Source of the DNA: RPQJ01 sp963732415
GTDB lineage: Bacteria > Pseudomonadota > Gammaproteobacteria > Steroidobacterales > Steroidobacteraceae
Assembly (NCBI GenBank): GCA_963732415.1
Contig: CAVSZK010000019.1
Span: 806,001 to 870,000 of the forward strand
Direction: 5' to 3'
Length of the DNA stretch: 64,000 nt
The notes below the pieces were generated by a model. It worked only from the letters and a program-made list of their open reading frames with translations, had not been told where the DNA came from and searched no databases. The position numbers and the translations under genes are program-made. Every line of letters starts with the position of its first letter. The first letter of the stretch is position 1. Positions 22,011 to 30,003 of the stretch are shown here, piece after piece.

Positions 22011-23045
22011 ATGGCCGAAACGACTCCGATCACTTATCGCGACGCCGGCGTCGACATCGATGCGGGTGACGATCTCGTCGAGCGCATCAAGCCGGCCGTG
22101 AAGCGTTCGATGCGTCCCGAGGTCCTTGGCGGCCTCGGCGGCTTCGGGGCGCTGGTCGAGGTGCCGCTTGACCGCTATCGGCGCCCGGTGATGGTCGCGG
22201 GCACGGACGGCGTCGGCACCAAGCTCAGGCTCGCGATCGAGACCGGACGCCACGACACCATCGGCATCGACCTCGTCGCGATGTGCGCGAACGACGTGGT
22301 CGTGCAAGGCGCGGAGCCGATCTTCTTCCTGGACTACTACGCCACGGGCCGCCTTCAGGTACCCGTTGCGGAGCGAGTGATAAAGGGCATCGTCGAGGGC
22401 TGCCTGCAGGCCGGCTGCGCGCTGGTCGGAGGGGAAACCGCCGAGATGCCGGGAATGTACGACGGCGACGACTACGACCTCGCGGGCTTCTGCGTCGGAC
22501 TGGTCGAAAAGGACTCGATCATCGACGGCACGAAGACCCGCGCTGGCGACGCGATCATCGGCCTCGCGTCTTCGGGCCCCCACTCCAACGGCTATTCGCT
22601 GATCCGCAGGCTGATAAAGGCCGGCGGTGCCGGTCCAGCAACGATGCTCGACGGCGAGTCGCTGTACGACCTGCTGATCGCACCAACACGCATCTACGTC
22701 AAGTCCGTGCTCGCGCTGCTGGCCGAGGTGCCCGTGCACGCGATTGCCCACGTCACCGGCGGCGGGCCGACCGGCAACATTCCGCGCGTGCTGCCAGAAG
22801 GACTCGAGGCAGTGATCGAGGAACGCAACTGGCACAGGCCTGCAGTATTCGATTGGCTGCAGCGGGCGGGCAACGTCGAGCGCGACGAGATGCACCGGAC
22901 CTTCAACTGTGGCCTCGGCATGACAGTGTGCGTGGCGGCGACCGATGCCGATCGCGCGCTCGATATCCTGCGCGGACGCGGCGAGACGGCGACGCTGGTC
23001 GGCGAGGTTCGTCGCGGCAACCGCGGAGTCGTGATCGAGCGATGA
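22011..23045 (+). CDS. purM: Phosphoribosylformylglycinamidine cyclo-ligase
   Basis: A 344-residue cytosolic enzyme catalysing the fifth step of purine synthesis, ATP-dependent closure of FGAM to AIR. The start TYRDAGVDIDAGDDLVERIK, the segment GTDGVGTKLRLA, DLVAMCANDVVVQGA and GGETAEMPGMY are all typical. Length equals E. coli PurM (345). The 4-bp overlap with purN shows a purMN operon, followed by DUF3108. The divergent gene is DUF2066. Confidence 0.98.
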   Translation: MAETTPITYRDAGVDIDAGDDLVERIKPAVKRSMRPEVLGGLGGFGALVEVPLDRYRRPVMVAGTDGVGTKLRLAIETGRHDTIGIDLVAMCANDVVVQGAEPIFFLDYYATGRLQVPVAERVIKGIVEGCLQAGCALVGGETAEMPGMYDGDDYDLAGFCVGLVEKDSIIDGTKTRAGDAIIGLASSGPHSNGYSLIRRLIKAGGAGPATMLDGESLYDLLIAPTRIYVKSVLALLAEVPVHAIAHVTGGGPTGNIPRVLPEGLEAVIEERNWHRPAVFDWLQRAGNVERDEMHRTFNCGLGMTVCVAATDADRALDILRGRGETATLVGEVRRGNRGVVIER

Positions 23046-23716
23046 ACGACCCCGGCGCCCGCATGCCGGTGGTCGCGCTGGTCTCCGGCCGGGGCAGCAA
23101 CCTGCGGGCCATCGCCGAGCGTGCGCGCAGTGGTGACCCGGCGATCGACATACGCGCCGTGGTGAGCGATCGTGAGGACGCCGGGGGCATAGAGTGGGCG
23201 CGTGCGGTCAGCCTCAATACCGCAACCTTGTCGCCAGGGAACTTTCGCGACCGCGACCGCTACGACTCGGCGCTCGCCGCGCTGGTGGCAGGCTTCGAAC
23301 CCCGGCTGGTGATCCTGGCTGGATTCATGCGAATCCTCGGGCCAGGCTTCGTGGACAGGTTCGCCGGCCAGACGCTCAACATCCATCCCTCGCTGCTGCC
23401 GCTGCACCGCGGATTGCACACCCACCGGCGCGTCCTCGAGGCAGGAGAGCGCGAGCACGGGGCCAGCGTGCACTTCGTGACGCGTGAACTGGACGGCGGC
23501 CCGGTGGTCATACAAGCGAAGGTCCCGGTGCGGGACGACGACGATGAGGCCAGTCTTGCCGCCCGAGTACTCGAACAGGAACACAGGATCTACCCGCAGG
23601 CCGTCAGCTGGTTCGCTTCCGGCCGCCTGCATTTCGCCGAGGGAGCGGCCTGGCTCGACGGGCAGCGCCTCGACAGTCCAGTGGTCATCGACTCGACATC
23701 CGATGACGCGGCCTAG
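23042..23716 (+). CDS. purN: Phosphoribosylglycinamide formyltransferase
   Basis: A 224-residue enzyme that transfers a formyl group from 10-formyltetrahydrofolate to GAR, the third purine step. The GAR-binding loop is VSGRGSNLRAI. The catalytic triad is N113 and H115 in NIHPSLLP and D151 in LDGGPV, matching N106, H108 and D144 of E. coli. The usual loop after NIHPSLLP reads LHRGLHTHRR. The ATG lies within the purM stop region (ATGA), and the end overlaps the DUF3108 gene by 14 bp. Confidence 0.97.
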   Translation: MNDPGARMPVVALVSGRGSNLRAIAERARSGDPAIDIRAVVSDREDAGGIEWARAVSLNTATLSPGNFRDRDRYDSALAALVAGFEPRLVILAGFMRILGPGFVDRFAGQTLNIHPSLLPLHRGLHTHRRVLEAGEREHGASVHFVTRELDGGPVVIQAKVPVRDDDDEASLAARVLEQEHRIYPQAVSWFASGRLHFAEGAAWLDGQRLDSPVVIDSTSDDAA

Positions 23717-24524
23717 CCTGCTGGCCGCCGCACTCGGGATCGCGCTTGCGGCCAGCATCGCGCTGCCCGCGTGGTCGCAGGGCGCGCTGCCCGCGTCGAA
23801 GGCGCCGGCAGCATCCCCGGCAGCATCCAGCGTGCCGAAGGCACCGACTGCATCGCGGCTCACCCAGTACAAGGCCCGCTACCAGGTGAGCTACCGCGGC
23901 ATCACAGGCGGGCAGCTGGAGAGCGGGCTGCACCCCGGGACGACGCCAAACCAGTGGATCTACGAATCGCGCGCGTATCCGAACCTGCTCGGTCGCATCG
24001 CGGTCAGCCCGGACGCCCGGCAGCGAAGCACCATGGAAGTCACGGCGTCCGGCGTCCGGCCGCTCAGCCTGGTGTTCGACGACGGCAGCGACGACAGCGC
24101 CAAGGACGTGCGCGTCACGTTCGACTGGGCCAGCAGTAGTGTTCGCGGCAACGACAGGGAAAAGTCGTTCGACTTCGAGGTGCCGACGGGAACGCAGGAC
24201 AGCGTCTCGGTACAGGCGGCGATGATCTTCGACCTGCTCGCGGGCCGCGAGCCGGGATCGTACTGGATCCTGAACGGGTCGAAGCTCCAGCAATACCGGT
24301 ACTGGCCGGAAGGCCCCGCCACGGTCGTCACGCCCTACGGGAAGTTCGACACGGTCGTGTGGGCGAGCCAGCGCGACGGCTCGAAACGGGTCAATCGCGT
24401 CTGGCACGCCCCGTCGCTGGGTTACGTGCCGGTGCAGGCCATCCAGTTCAACAAGGGGCGACCGGACGTGCAGCTCAAGCTGGTGGCACTGGAGGAGCGG
24501 GGGACTGCCCCCGCAGGGGACTGA
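23703..24524 (+). CDS. DUF3108 exported protein
   Basis: A 273-residue protein with a signal peptide (residues 1-24, ending PAWSQG) and an Ala/Pro/Ser linker before the DUF3108 domain (YKARYQVSYRGITGGQLE onward). The family is periplasmic and of unknown function, and typically follows purN. The last few codons (GTAPAGD) are encoded by the edge of the inverted-repeat element, and the stop codon itself lies within its left arm, so the native C-terminus has probably been rewritten by the repeat. Confidence 0.88.
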   Translation: MTRPSLLAAALGIALAASIALPAWSQGALPASKAPAASPAASSVPKAPTASRLTQYKARYQVSYRGITGGQLESGLHPGTTPNQWIYESRAYPNLLGRIAVSPDARQRSTMEVTASGVRPLSLVFDDGSDDSAKDVRVTFDWASSSVRGNDREKSFDFEVPTGTQDSVSVQAAMIFDLLAGREPGSYWILNGSKLQQYRYWPEGPATVVTPYGKFDTVVWASQRDGSKRVNRVWHAPSLGYVPVQAIQFNKGRPDVQLKLVALEERGTAPAGD

Positions 24525-24617
24525 CCAGGGACTGTCCCCACAGGGGACTGTCCCGTTCTCGGCCCGACTGTCTGTGTGACAAAGGGACAGTCCCCTGTGG
24601 GGACAGTCCCTGGTCAG
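24499..24617. repeat. REP-like element with perfect 34-bp inverted repeat
   Basis: Arms at 24521-24554 and 24584-24617 are perfect reverse complements of 34 bp around a 29-base loop. Each arm is itself built of small palindromes of the type GGGACTGTCCC, and degenerate copies (ggggactgcccc) extend left to about 24499 into the DUF3108 gene. Both flanking stop codons, of DUF3108 (24522-24524) and dcd (24614-24616), lie inside the arms. It probably folds into a long hairpin in both transcripts and so may act as a bidirectional terminator or mRNA end protector. The architecture resembles REP/BIME elements mobilised by Y1 transposases, but none is encoded nearby. Confidence 0.85.
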
Positions 24618-25180
24618 GCCCTCGGCAGTGTCACGCCCTTCTGCCCCTGGTACTTGCCGCCGCGGTCCTTGTACGAAACCTCGCAAACCTCGTCGGACTC
24701 GAAAAACAGCATCTGCGCCACGCCCTCGTTCGCGTAGATCTTCGCCGGCAATGTCGTGGTGTTCGAAAATTCGAGCGTGACGTGCCCTTCCCACTCAGGT
24801 TCGAGAGGCGTGACGTTCACGATGATGCCGCAGCGAGCGTAGGTGGACTTTCCGAGGCAAATAGTCAACACGTTGCGCGGGATGCGGAAGTACTCGACAG
24901 TTCGCGCCAGCGCGAACGAGTTGGGCGGGATGATGCAGACCTCGCCACCGAAATCCACGAACGAGCCGCGATCGAAGTCCTTGGGATCGACGATCGTCGA
25001 GTTGATGTTGGTGAAAATCTTGAATTCGGCAGCGCAACGCACGTCGTAGCCATAGCTCGACGTGCCGTACGAAACGATGCTGTGGCCGTTCGCGACCCGG
25101 ACCTGCCCGGGCTCGAATGGCTCGATCATGCCCTGGGCCTCGGCCATCCGGCGGATCCAGCGGTCGGACTTGATGCTCAC
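24614..25180 (-). CDS. dcd: dCTP deaminase
   Basis: A 188-residue homotrimeric enzyme converting dCTP to dUTP, the main source of dUMP for thymidylate synthesis in gammaproteobacteria. The sequence from SIKSDRWIRRMAEAQGMIEP through YGYDVRCAAEFKIFTN and CLGKSTYARCGIIVNVTPLE to EWEGHVTLEFSN is that of the Pseudomonas-type enzyme. The start is GTG at 25180, 2 bp after apbC. The stop codon lies in the right arm of the inverted repeat. Confidence 0.97.
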   Translation of the reverse strand: MSIKSDRWIRRMAEAQGMIEPFEPGQVRVANGHSIVSYGTSSYGYDVRCAAEFKIFTNINSTIVDPKDFDRGSFVDFGGEVCIIPPNSFALARTVEYFRIPRNVLTICLGKSTYARCGIIVNVTPLEPEWEGHVTLEFSNTTTLPAKIYANEGVAQMLFFESDEVCEVSYKDRGGKYQGQKGVTLPRA

Positions 25181-25182
25181 GA

Positions 25183-26274
25183 TCAGGTCTCCTCGACGGA
25201 AAATTTCGGCCCCGCTGGCGCGGCTGCCTGCGCGACGGACAGGCTTGCGGCGGTGCGGCGCGCCATCTCGCGGTAGGCGAGGCCCAGGGGACCGTCCGGG
25301 TCCGCGGCCACCGTCGGGCAGCCGCCGTCGGTCTGCTCGCGAATGCGGATGTCGAGCGGCAGGCTCGCGAGCAGCGCCACTCCGTACTGCTCCGCCATGC
25401 TGCGGCCGCCTCCGCTGCCGAACACCGGCTCTTCGTGGCCGCATTTCGAACAGACGTGCGTGGACATGTTCTCGACGACGCCGAGCACCGGCACCGCGAC
25501 CTTCTGGAACATCCTGAGCCCTTTGCGCGCGTCGAGCAGCGCAATGTCCTGGGGCGTCGTGACGACGACAGCGCCGCTCACCGGGACCCGCTGGGAGAGC
25601 GTGAGTTGTATGTCGCCCGTGCCCGGCGGCATGTCGACGATGAGGTAGTCGAGTTCCCCCCACCTGGTTTCACTGAGCAGCTGCGTCAGCGCCTGGGTCA
25701 CCATCGGTCCGCGCCATACCATCGGCTGCTCTTCCTCGATCAGGAAGCCGATGGACATGACCTTGACCCCGTGCGCCTCGAGCGGCTCCATGCTGCGACC
25801 GTCGGCTGAAGTCGGGCGCGAGCCCTGGAGCCCCATCATGCGCGGCTGGCTCGGGCCGTAGATGTCGGCGTCGATCAGCCCTACACGCGCACCGTCCAGG
25901 GCGAGCGCGATGGCCAGGTTCACGGCCGTGGTCGACTTGCCGACGCCGCCCTTGCCCGACGCCACGGCGATCACGTTGGAGATGCCCGGCAACGGCGGCC
26001 GGCTGCCGTCGCCTGTCCGTGCCGCGACCTTCCAGCTGACCCTGACCTCGGCCGGCCCAATCGCCGGCCGTTCGGCCAGCAGGCGCCCGATCTGGTCCTC
26101 CAGGGCCGCCCGGCCACCCCCGAACGGGAAGCCCAGCTCGACCTCGACCAGGACCCGTCCGGCCTCGAACCTGACGGACTTCACAGCTTTGGCCTCGCCA
26201 AGCGGCATCCCGAGGTGGGGTTCGACATAATTCCCAACCACAAGGCGGGCTTCGCGGACGCGATCGTCTGTCAT
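25183..26274 (-). CDS. apbC: Iron-sulfur carrier protein ApbC/Mrp
   Basis: A 363-residue P-loop ATPase that carries and delivers Fe-S clusters. An N-terminal MIP18-like domain (about residues 1-85) precedes the deviant Walker A GKGGVGKST at 107-115. The cluster-bridging CxxC is in HVCSKCGHEEP near the C-terminus. I chose the ATG at 26274; the longer frame upstream is non-coding in character. A TACAAT element on this strand at 26320-26325 could be the -10 box. In Pseudomonas this gene sits between dcd and metG; here the metG side is separated by about 5 kb. Confidence 0.95.
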   Translation of the reverse strand: MTDDRVREARLVVGNYVEPHLGMPLGEAKAVKSVRFEAGRVLVEVELGFPFGGGRAALEDQIGRLLAERPAIGPAEVRVSWKVAARTGDGSRPPLPGISNVIAVASGKGGVGKSTTAVNLAIALALDGARVGLIDADIYGPSQPRMMGLQGSRPTSADGRSMEPLEAHGVKVMSIGFLIEEEQPMVWRGPMVTQALTQLLSETRWGELDYLIVDMPPGTGDIQLTLSQRVPVSGAVVVTTPQDIALLDARKGLRMFQKVAVPVLGVVENMSTHVCSKCGHEEPVFGSGGGRSMAEQYGVALLASLPLDIRIREQTDGGCPTVAADPDGPLGLAYREMARRTAASLSVAQAAAPAGPKFSVEET

Positions 26275-26319
26275 GTATGGTCTGTCCAACGGGAGAACGG
26301 CATGCGCCGCGAGTGCCTG

Positions 26320-26325
26320 ATTGTA
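26320..26325 (-). promoter_or_regulatory. Candidate -10 box of apbC
   Basis: TACAAT on the minus strand matches five of six -10 bases and lies 45 bp before the apbC start. No good -35 element is seen at the expected spacing. Confidence 0.3.
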
Positions 26326-26392
26326 GCTGAATCCGGGCTGCGGATTGACACCGGCGGCGGTGTCGGCTGCCGCGCGGCCCCGTGGCATACTT

Positions 26393-26419
26393 CACCGGAT
26401 TCCGGTGCACCGCACCGGA
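26393..26419 (+). promoter_or_regulatory. Three-arm dyad upstream of the HEAT-kinase gene
   Basis: CACCGGA (26393-26399), TCCGGTG (26401-26407) and CACCGGA (26413-26419) alternate, so the middle arm can pair with either neighbour. The dyad lies between a weak extended -10 like TGgCATACT (26383-26391) and a TTGACA box (26431-26436) in the 212-bp divergent gap between apbC and the kinase gene. It could be an operator with two overlapping half-site pairs or a pair of exclusive hairpins. Confidence 0.4.
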
Positions 26420-26486
26420 CGGCCGCAGACTTGACATAGCCCATCCGCTAGACGAGACCCAGGACCGAACCAGTCGCCCAGCGCAC

Positions 26487-28889
26487 ATGAGCTTTTTCAC
26501 GAACTTGAAGGCGGACCGCCTGATTGCCGACATCAAGGCGGCGGGCGACGGCGTCGGCACGTACGAGGCGATGGACCGGCTCGGAAAGCTCGGGCCCGCC
26601 GCAATTCCCCGCATCATCGATGCACTGTCGAATGCCGATCGGCAGGAAACCGAAGCGTTCGTCCGCGTGCTGGCCGCGTTGATCGACAACAAGTCACTGG
26701 CCCAGGTAGTCGAAGCGCTGTCCGACGCAAACCAGCGCACGGCGGCCGCCATAGTCGCCGCGCTGTCGGCCGGCCGGGGCTACAACCCGCAACTGCTGCT
26801 GCCGCTGCTCGACGACCCGAACGCGCCGCGCGGCCCGATCATCGCCGTGCTGGCCTCGCAGAAAGCGCGGCTGTCGGCAAGAGACCTGCTGACCCGCGCC
26901 TACAACCAGGAGGCGACGGAAAAGGCAGCGATGTTCAGGATCATCGGCGAGATCGCCGATGAGAGCCTGGTGCCCGAGCTCGTCAGCAGACTCGAGGGCA
27001 AGGATCCGATCGCACGCACCCACATCATCAGCATCGTCTCGCGCTTCAATCGCCCGGACGTGGCGGCCGCGCTGCAGGCACAGCTCAGGGACACCAACAA
27101 GTTCATTCGTCAGGCAGTGTTGAATGCGCTGGCGCGGCTCGACGGCAACGCAGACCCGGCGATCCTATGCGACCTGCTGCGCGACCCGGACGTGGAGACC
27201 CAGCAGAAGGCGATCGACGCCGTGGTCCGCGCAAACCACCCGGACACGATGAAGTACCTGGTGAACGTGCTGAAGGACGAGAACGAGGAAGCGCGCCGCG
27301 CAGCAGTGGAAGTCCTGAATGCCATCGGCACGCCACAGCATGTCAGGTTCCTGCTGCAGTCAATCAAGGACGACGACTGGTGGGTCCGCAGCAGGGCCGC
27401 GGATGCGCTGGCCAAGATCGGCGGGCCGCGCGTGATCGAGGCCGCGCTGGAGCTGATCCGCGACAAGGACGAGGAAGTCCGCCGCGCCGCCATCGAGATC
27501 CTGAACCAGACCAAGGACGAGCGGGCCGTCAGCCACCTGATCGAGGCTACCAGGGACGCCGACTGGTGGGTTCGCGAGCGCGCCGTCGATGCGCTGGCCG
27601 AGATCGGCAGCCGCAAGGCGCTGCCGGCGCTGCTCGACATGCTGGACTCGGTGGACGACCGCTCCATGCCGACGCTGGTGCGTGCCATTGGCAAGCTCGG
27701 TGACGCATCCCACCTGGATCGCCTGATACCGCTGCTCGACACCGCGTCGAAGGAGGCGCGTCTCGAGGTCATATCCGCGCTCAGTCGGCTTACCGACCAG
27801 CAGACCGTGGACGTGGTGCGCGCAAAGCTCGAGGACGTGGGCGCCTCGGCCGCCGATCCGACCGTGAGCCACGCGGCACTGCGGGCTGTCGAGGGCATTG
27901 CCGGCCGATTCTCGATCGGCGCGTCCGCGACCGGGCCGCGCGAGACCCACAGCACGGGCTCGGGCGACCGCCCTGCGCTGGAGGCCAGCCGCACGCTGCT
28001 CGCCGAGCGCGCCGACGTCGACACGATCGTGCGCAAGGCCCGCGAGCAGGCGCGCCTGGACGTGTCAACGCTGAAGCCGGGCGACCTGCTCGAGGGACGC
28101 TACAAGTTCGTGCGCAAGATCGGCAAGGGCGCGTTCGGCACCGTGCTGCTGATGGAGGACACGGTCGTCGAGGAACAGCTGGTGCTCAAGTTCCTGAACC
28201 CCAACGTGTCGCAGGACGAAGAGATGATGAAGCGGTTCGTGCACGAACTGCGCTACTCGCGAAAGATCACGCACCGCAACGTGATCCGCATCTATGATTT
28301 CCTGCACATTCGCGGCAACTACGCGATCTCGATGGAGTACTTCCCCTCGCACACGCTCGGCAACGAGGTCAACGACAAGCCATTGCCTCTGGCCAAGGCC
28401 GTGCGATTCGCGAGCGACATTGCGACCGGCATGTCGGTCGCTCACCAGTCAGGGATCATCCACCGCGACCTCAAGCCCGCCAACGTGCTGATCAACGACA
28501 ACGGCCTGGTCAAGATCGTGGATTTCGGCGTCGCAGCGGCACAGCACCAGGGCGACACGCAGCTGACCAAGACCGGATACGTGATCGGCTCGCCCAAGTA
28601 CATGGCCCCGGAGCAGATCCTCGGCAAGAAGGTCGATGAGCGTGCGGACGTATACAGCCTGGGCGTCATGCTCTACGAGATGCTGACTGGCGAGCCGCCG
28701 TACCAGCGCGGCGACCACATGGCGGTCATGTACCAGCACGTCCAGGGCAAGGCGAAGCCGCCGATCGAGGTCAATCCCGCCATCCCGCCCGCCCTCTCCG
28801 AAATCGTCACCAAGGCGATGTCGGTGGACAAGACGAAGCGGTTCCAGAGCATGGACGAGATGCGCGACGCACTCGATCGCTACCTTTGA
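26487..28889 (+). CDS. HEAT-repeat protein fused to a Ser/Thr protein kinase
   Basis: An 800-residue cytosolic protein without membrane segments. Residues 1 to about 490 are HEAT/PBS-lyase-type helical repeats; two of them share DWWVRSRAADALAKIGG and DWWVRERAVDALAEIGS. A linker (about 490-535) leads to a complete Hanks-type kinase: G-loop GKGAFGTV (546-553), ATP-binding K568, catalytic HRDLKPAN (H659, D661), DFG at 679-681 and APE at 707-709. All catalytic residues are present, so it should be active. No PASTA or other sensor follows; the protein ends just after the kinase. It is 13 bp upstream of two PilT-type ATPase genes, suggesting it controls a type IV pilus-like motor through phosphorylation, with the repeats as docking surface. 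The partner is an inference. Confidence 0.93.
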   Translation: MSFFTNLKADRLIADIKAAGDGVGTYEAMDRLGKLGPAAIPRIIDALSNADRQETEAFVRVLAALIDNKSLAQVVEALSDANQRTAAAIVAALSAGRGYNPQLLLPLLDDPNAPRGPIIAVLASQKARLSARDLLTRAYNQEATEKAAMFRIIGEIADESLVPELVSRLEGKDPIARTHIISIVSRFNRPDVAAALQAQLRDTNKFIRQAVLNALARLDGNADPAILCDLLRDPDVETQQKAIDAVVRANHPDTMKYLVNVLKDENEEARRAAVEVLNAIGTPQHVRFLLQSIKDDDWWVRSRAADALAKIGGPRVIEAALELIRDKDEEVRRAAIEILNQTKDERAVSHLIEATRDADWWVRERAVDALAEIGSRKALPALLDMLDSVDDRSMPTLVRAIGKLGDASHLDRLIPLLDTASKEARLEVISALSRLTDQQTVDVVRAKLEDVGASAADPTVSHAALRAVEGIAGRFSIGASATGPRETHSTGSGDRPALEASRTLLAERADVDTIVRKAREQARLDVSTLKPGDLLEGRYKFVRKIGKGAFGTVLLMEDTVVEEQLVLKFLNPNVSQDEEMMKRFVHELRYSRKITHRNVIRIYDFLHIRGNYAISMEYFPSHTLGNEVNDKPLPLAKAVRFASDIATGMSVAHQSGIIHRDLKPANVLINDNGLVKIVDFGVAAAQHQGDTQLTKTGYVIGSPKYMAPEQILGKKVDERADVYSLGVMLYEMLTGEPPYQRGDHMAVMYQHVQGKAKPPIEVNPAIPPALSEIVTKAMSVDKTKRFQSMDEMRDALDRYL

Positions 28890-28902
28890 GAGAGACAGCG
28901 AC

Positions 28903-30003
28903 ATGGCCCGCATAGACGCTTTCCTGAAGCTCGGCGCAGCCCAGGGCTGCTCCGACGTTCACCTGGCGGTCGGCGTGCCCCCGATGCTGCGCATGAACGG
29001 CGAGCTGATGCCGATCAAGTTCCGAGACCTCGCAGATGCGGAACTCGAAAGCTATGTTACCGAGATCATGACTGCGTCGCAGAACGCAACGTTCGCAACC
29101 GGCAATGACATCGACTTCTCGTACGTGTCGGCCGACGGCGCCCGCTTCCGGGTCAACGTGTTCCGCAAGGACACGGGTGTTGGCGCGGTGTTCCGTACGA
29201 TCCCGTCCGAGGTCCCGAGCCTCGAATCCCTTGACCTGCCGGCGGTGGTGACCAAGTTCTGCGACTACCACCAGGGCATGGTGCTGGTCACGGGCTCGAC
29301 GGGCACGGGCAAGTCGACAACCCTGGCCGCGATGATCGACCTGCTGAACCGCACCCGGCGGCTCAACATCATCAGCCTCGAGGACCCGATCGAATTCGTC
29401 CACCGAAGCAAGATGGCCCAGGTGATCCAGCGCGAGCTGCACACGCACCTGCCCTCGTTCTCCGAGGGCGTCCGTGCCGCGATGCGCGAGGATCCGGACG
29501 TTATCCTGGTCGGCGAACTGCGCGACGCCGACACCGTGCGCTGGGCGATGACAGCCGCCGAGACCGGGCACCTGGTGCTCGGCACGCTGCACACCACGAG
29601 CGCAGTCAAGACCATCGACCGCATGGTAGACGCGCTTCCGGCGGAGGAACGCGAGCAGACCAAGAGCTTCCTGTCGCAGGGCCTGATCGGCGTCGTGACC
29701 CAGGTGCTGGTGCGCACGCCGGACCTGCGCGCCCGGCGCGCGATTTGCGAGGTAATGGTGATGAACCGCGCGATCGGCAAGCTCATCATGACCGACCAGT
29801 CGCACATGATCCCGTCGCAGCTCCAGACCGGGAAGGACCTGGGCATGCACACGCTGGACCAGGCGCTGCTCGCGGCGGTGCAGGCGCGCGAGGTGGACCC
29901 TGAAGACGCGTTCACCTACGCGCAGGACAAGCGGCTCTTCACCCGTTACATAGCCGATGGCACCGCGATACTGAAGGCCGACATCACGCAGGGTGTCGCA
30001 TGA
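28903..30003 (+). CDS. PilT/PilU-family ATPase, first copy
   Basis: A 366-residue hexameric motor ATPase of the type IV pilus retraction family. The N-terminal PAS-like domain has SDVHLAVGVPPMLRMNGEL. Walker A is GSTGTGKST with K137, the Asp box is SLEDPIEFVH, and Walker B is DPDVILVGELRD (about 197-208), followed by the His box GTLHTTSAVKTIDR. The motif corresponding to AIRNLIRE of PilT is degenerate (AIGKLIMTDQ), so it may work as a PilU-like accessory motor rather than a lone retraction ATPase. The ribosome-binding site is gagaga. The gene overlaps the second copy by 4 bp. No pilin or pilus assembly gene is in the window. Confidence 0.93.
   Translation: MARIDAFLKLGAAQGCSDVHLAVGVPPMLRMNGELMPIKFRDLADAELESYVTEIMTASQNATFATGNDIDFSYVSADGARFRVNVFRKDTGVGAVFRTIPSEVPSLESLDLPAVVTKFCDYHQGMVLVTGSTGTGKSTTLAAMIDLLNRTRRLNIISLEDPIEFVHRSKMAQVIQRELHTHLPSFSEGVRAAMREDPDVILVGELRDADTVRWAMTAAETGHLVLGTLHTTSAVKTIDRMVDALPAEEREQTKSFLSQGLIGVVTQVLVRTPDLRARRAICEVMVMNRAIGKLIMTDQSHMIPSQLQTGKDLGMHTLDQALLAAVQAREVDPEDAFTYAQDKRLFTRYIADGTAILKADITQGVA

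Noticed and set aside
24499..24617. CRISPR-like array
   Set aside because: The repeated units are palindromic, unevenly spaced and without unique spacers, and no cas gene is present. A REP-like inverted repeat explains them.
26275..26486. A coding extension of the kinase gene or of apbC into the divergent gap
   Set aside because: Both frames stay open through parts of the gap, but the translations lack family similarity, and the gap contains promoter-like elements and a dyad.
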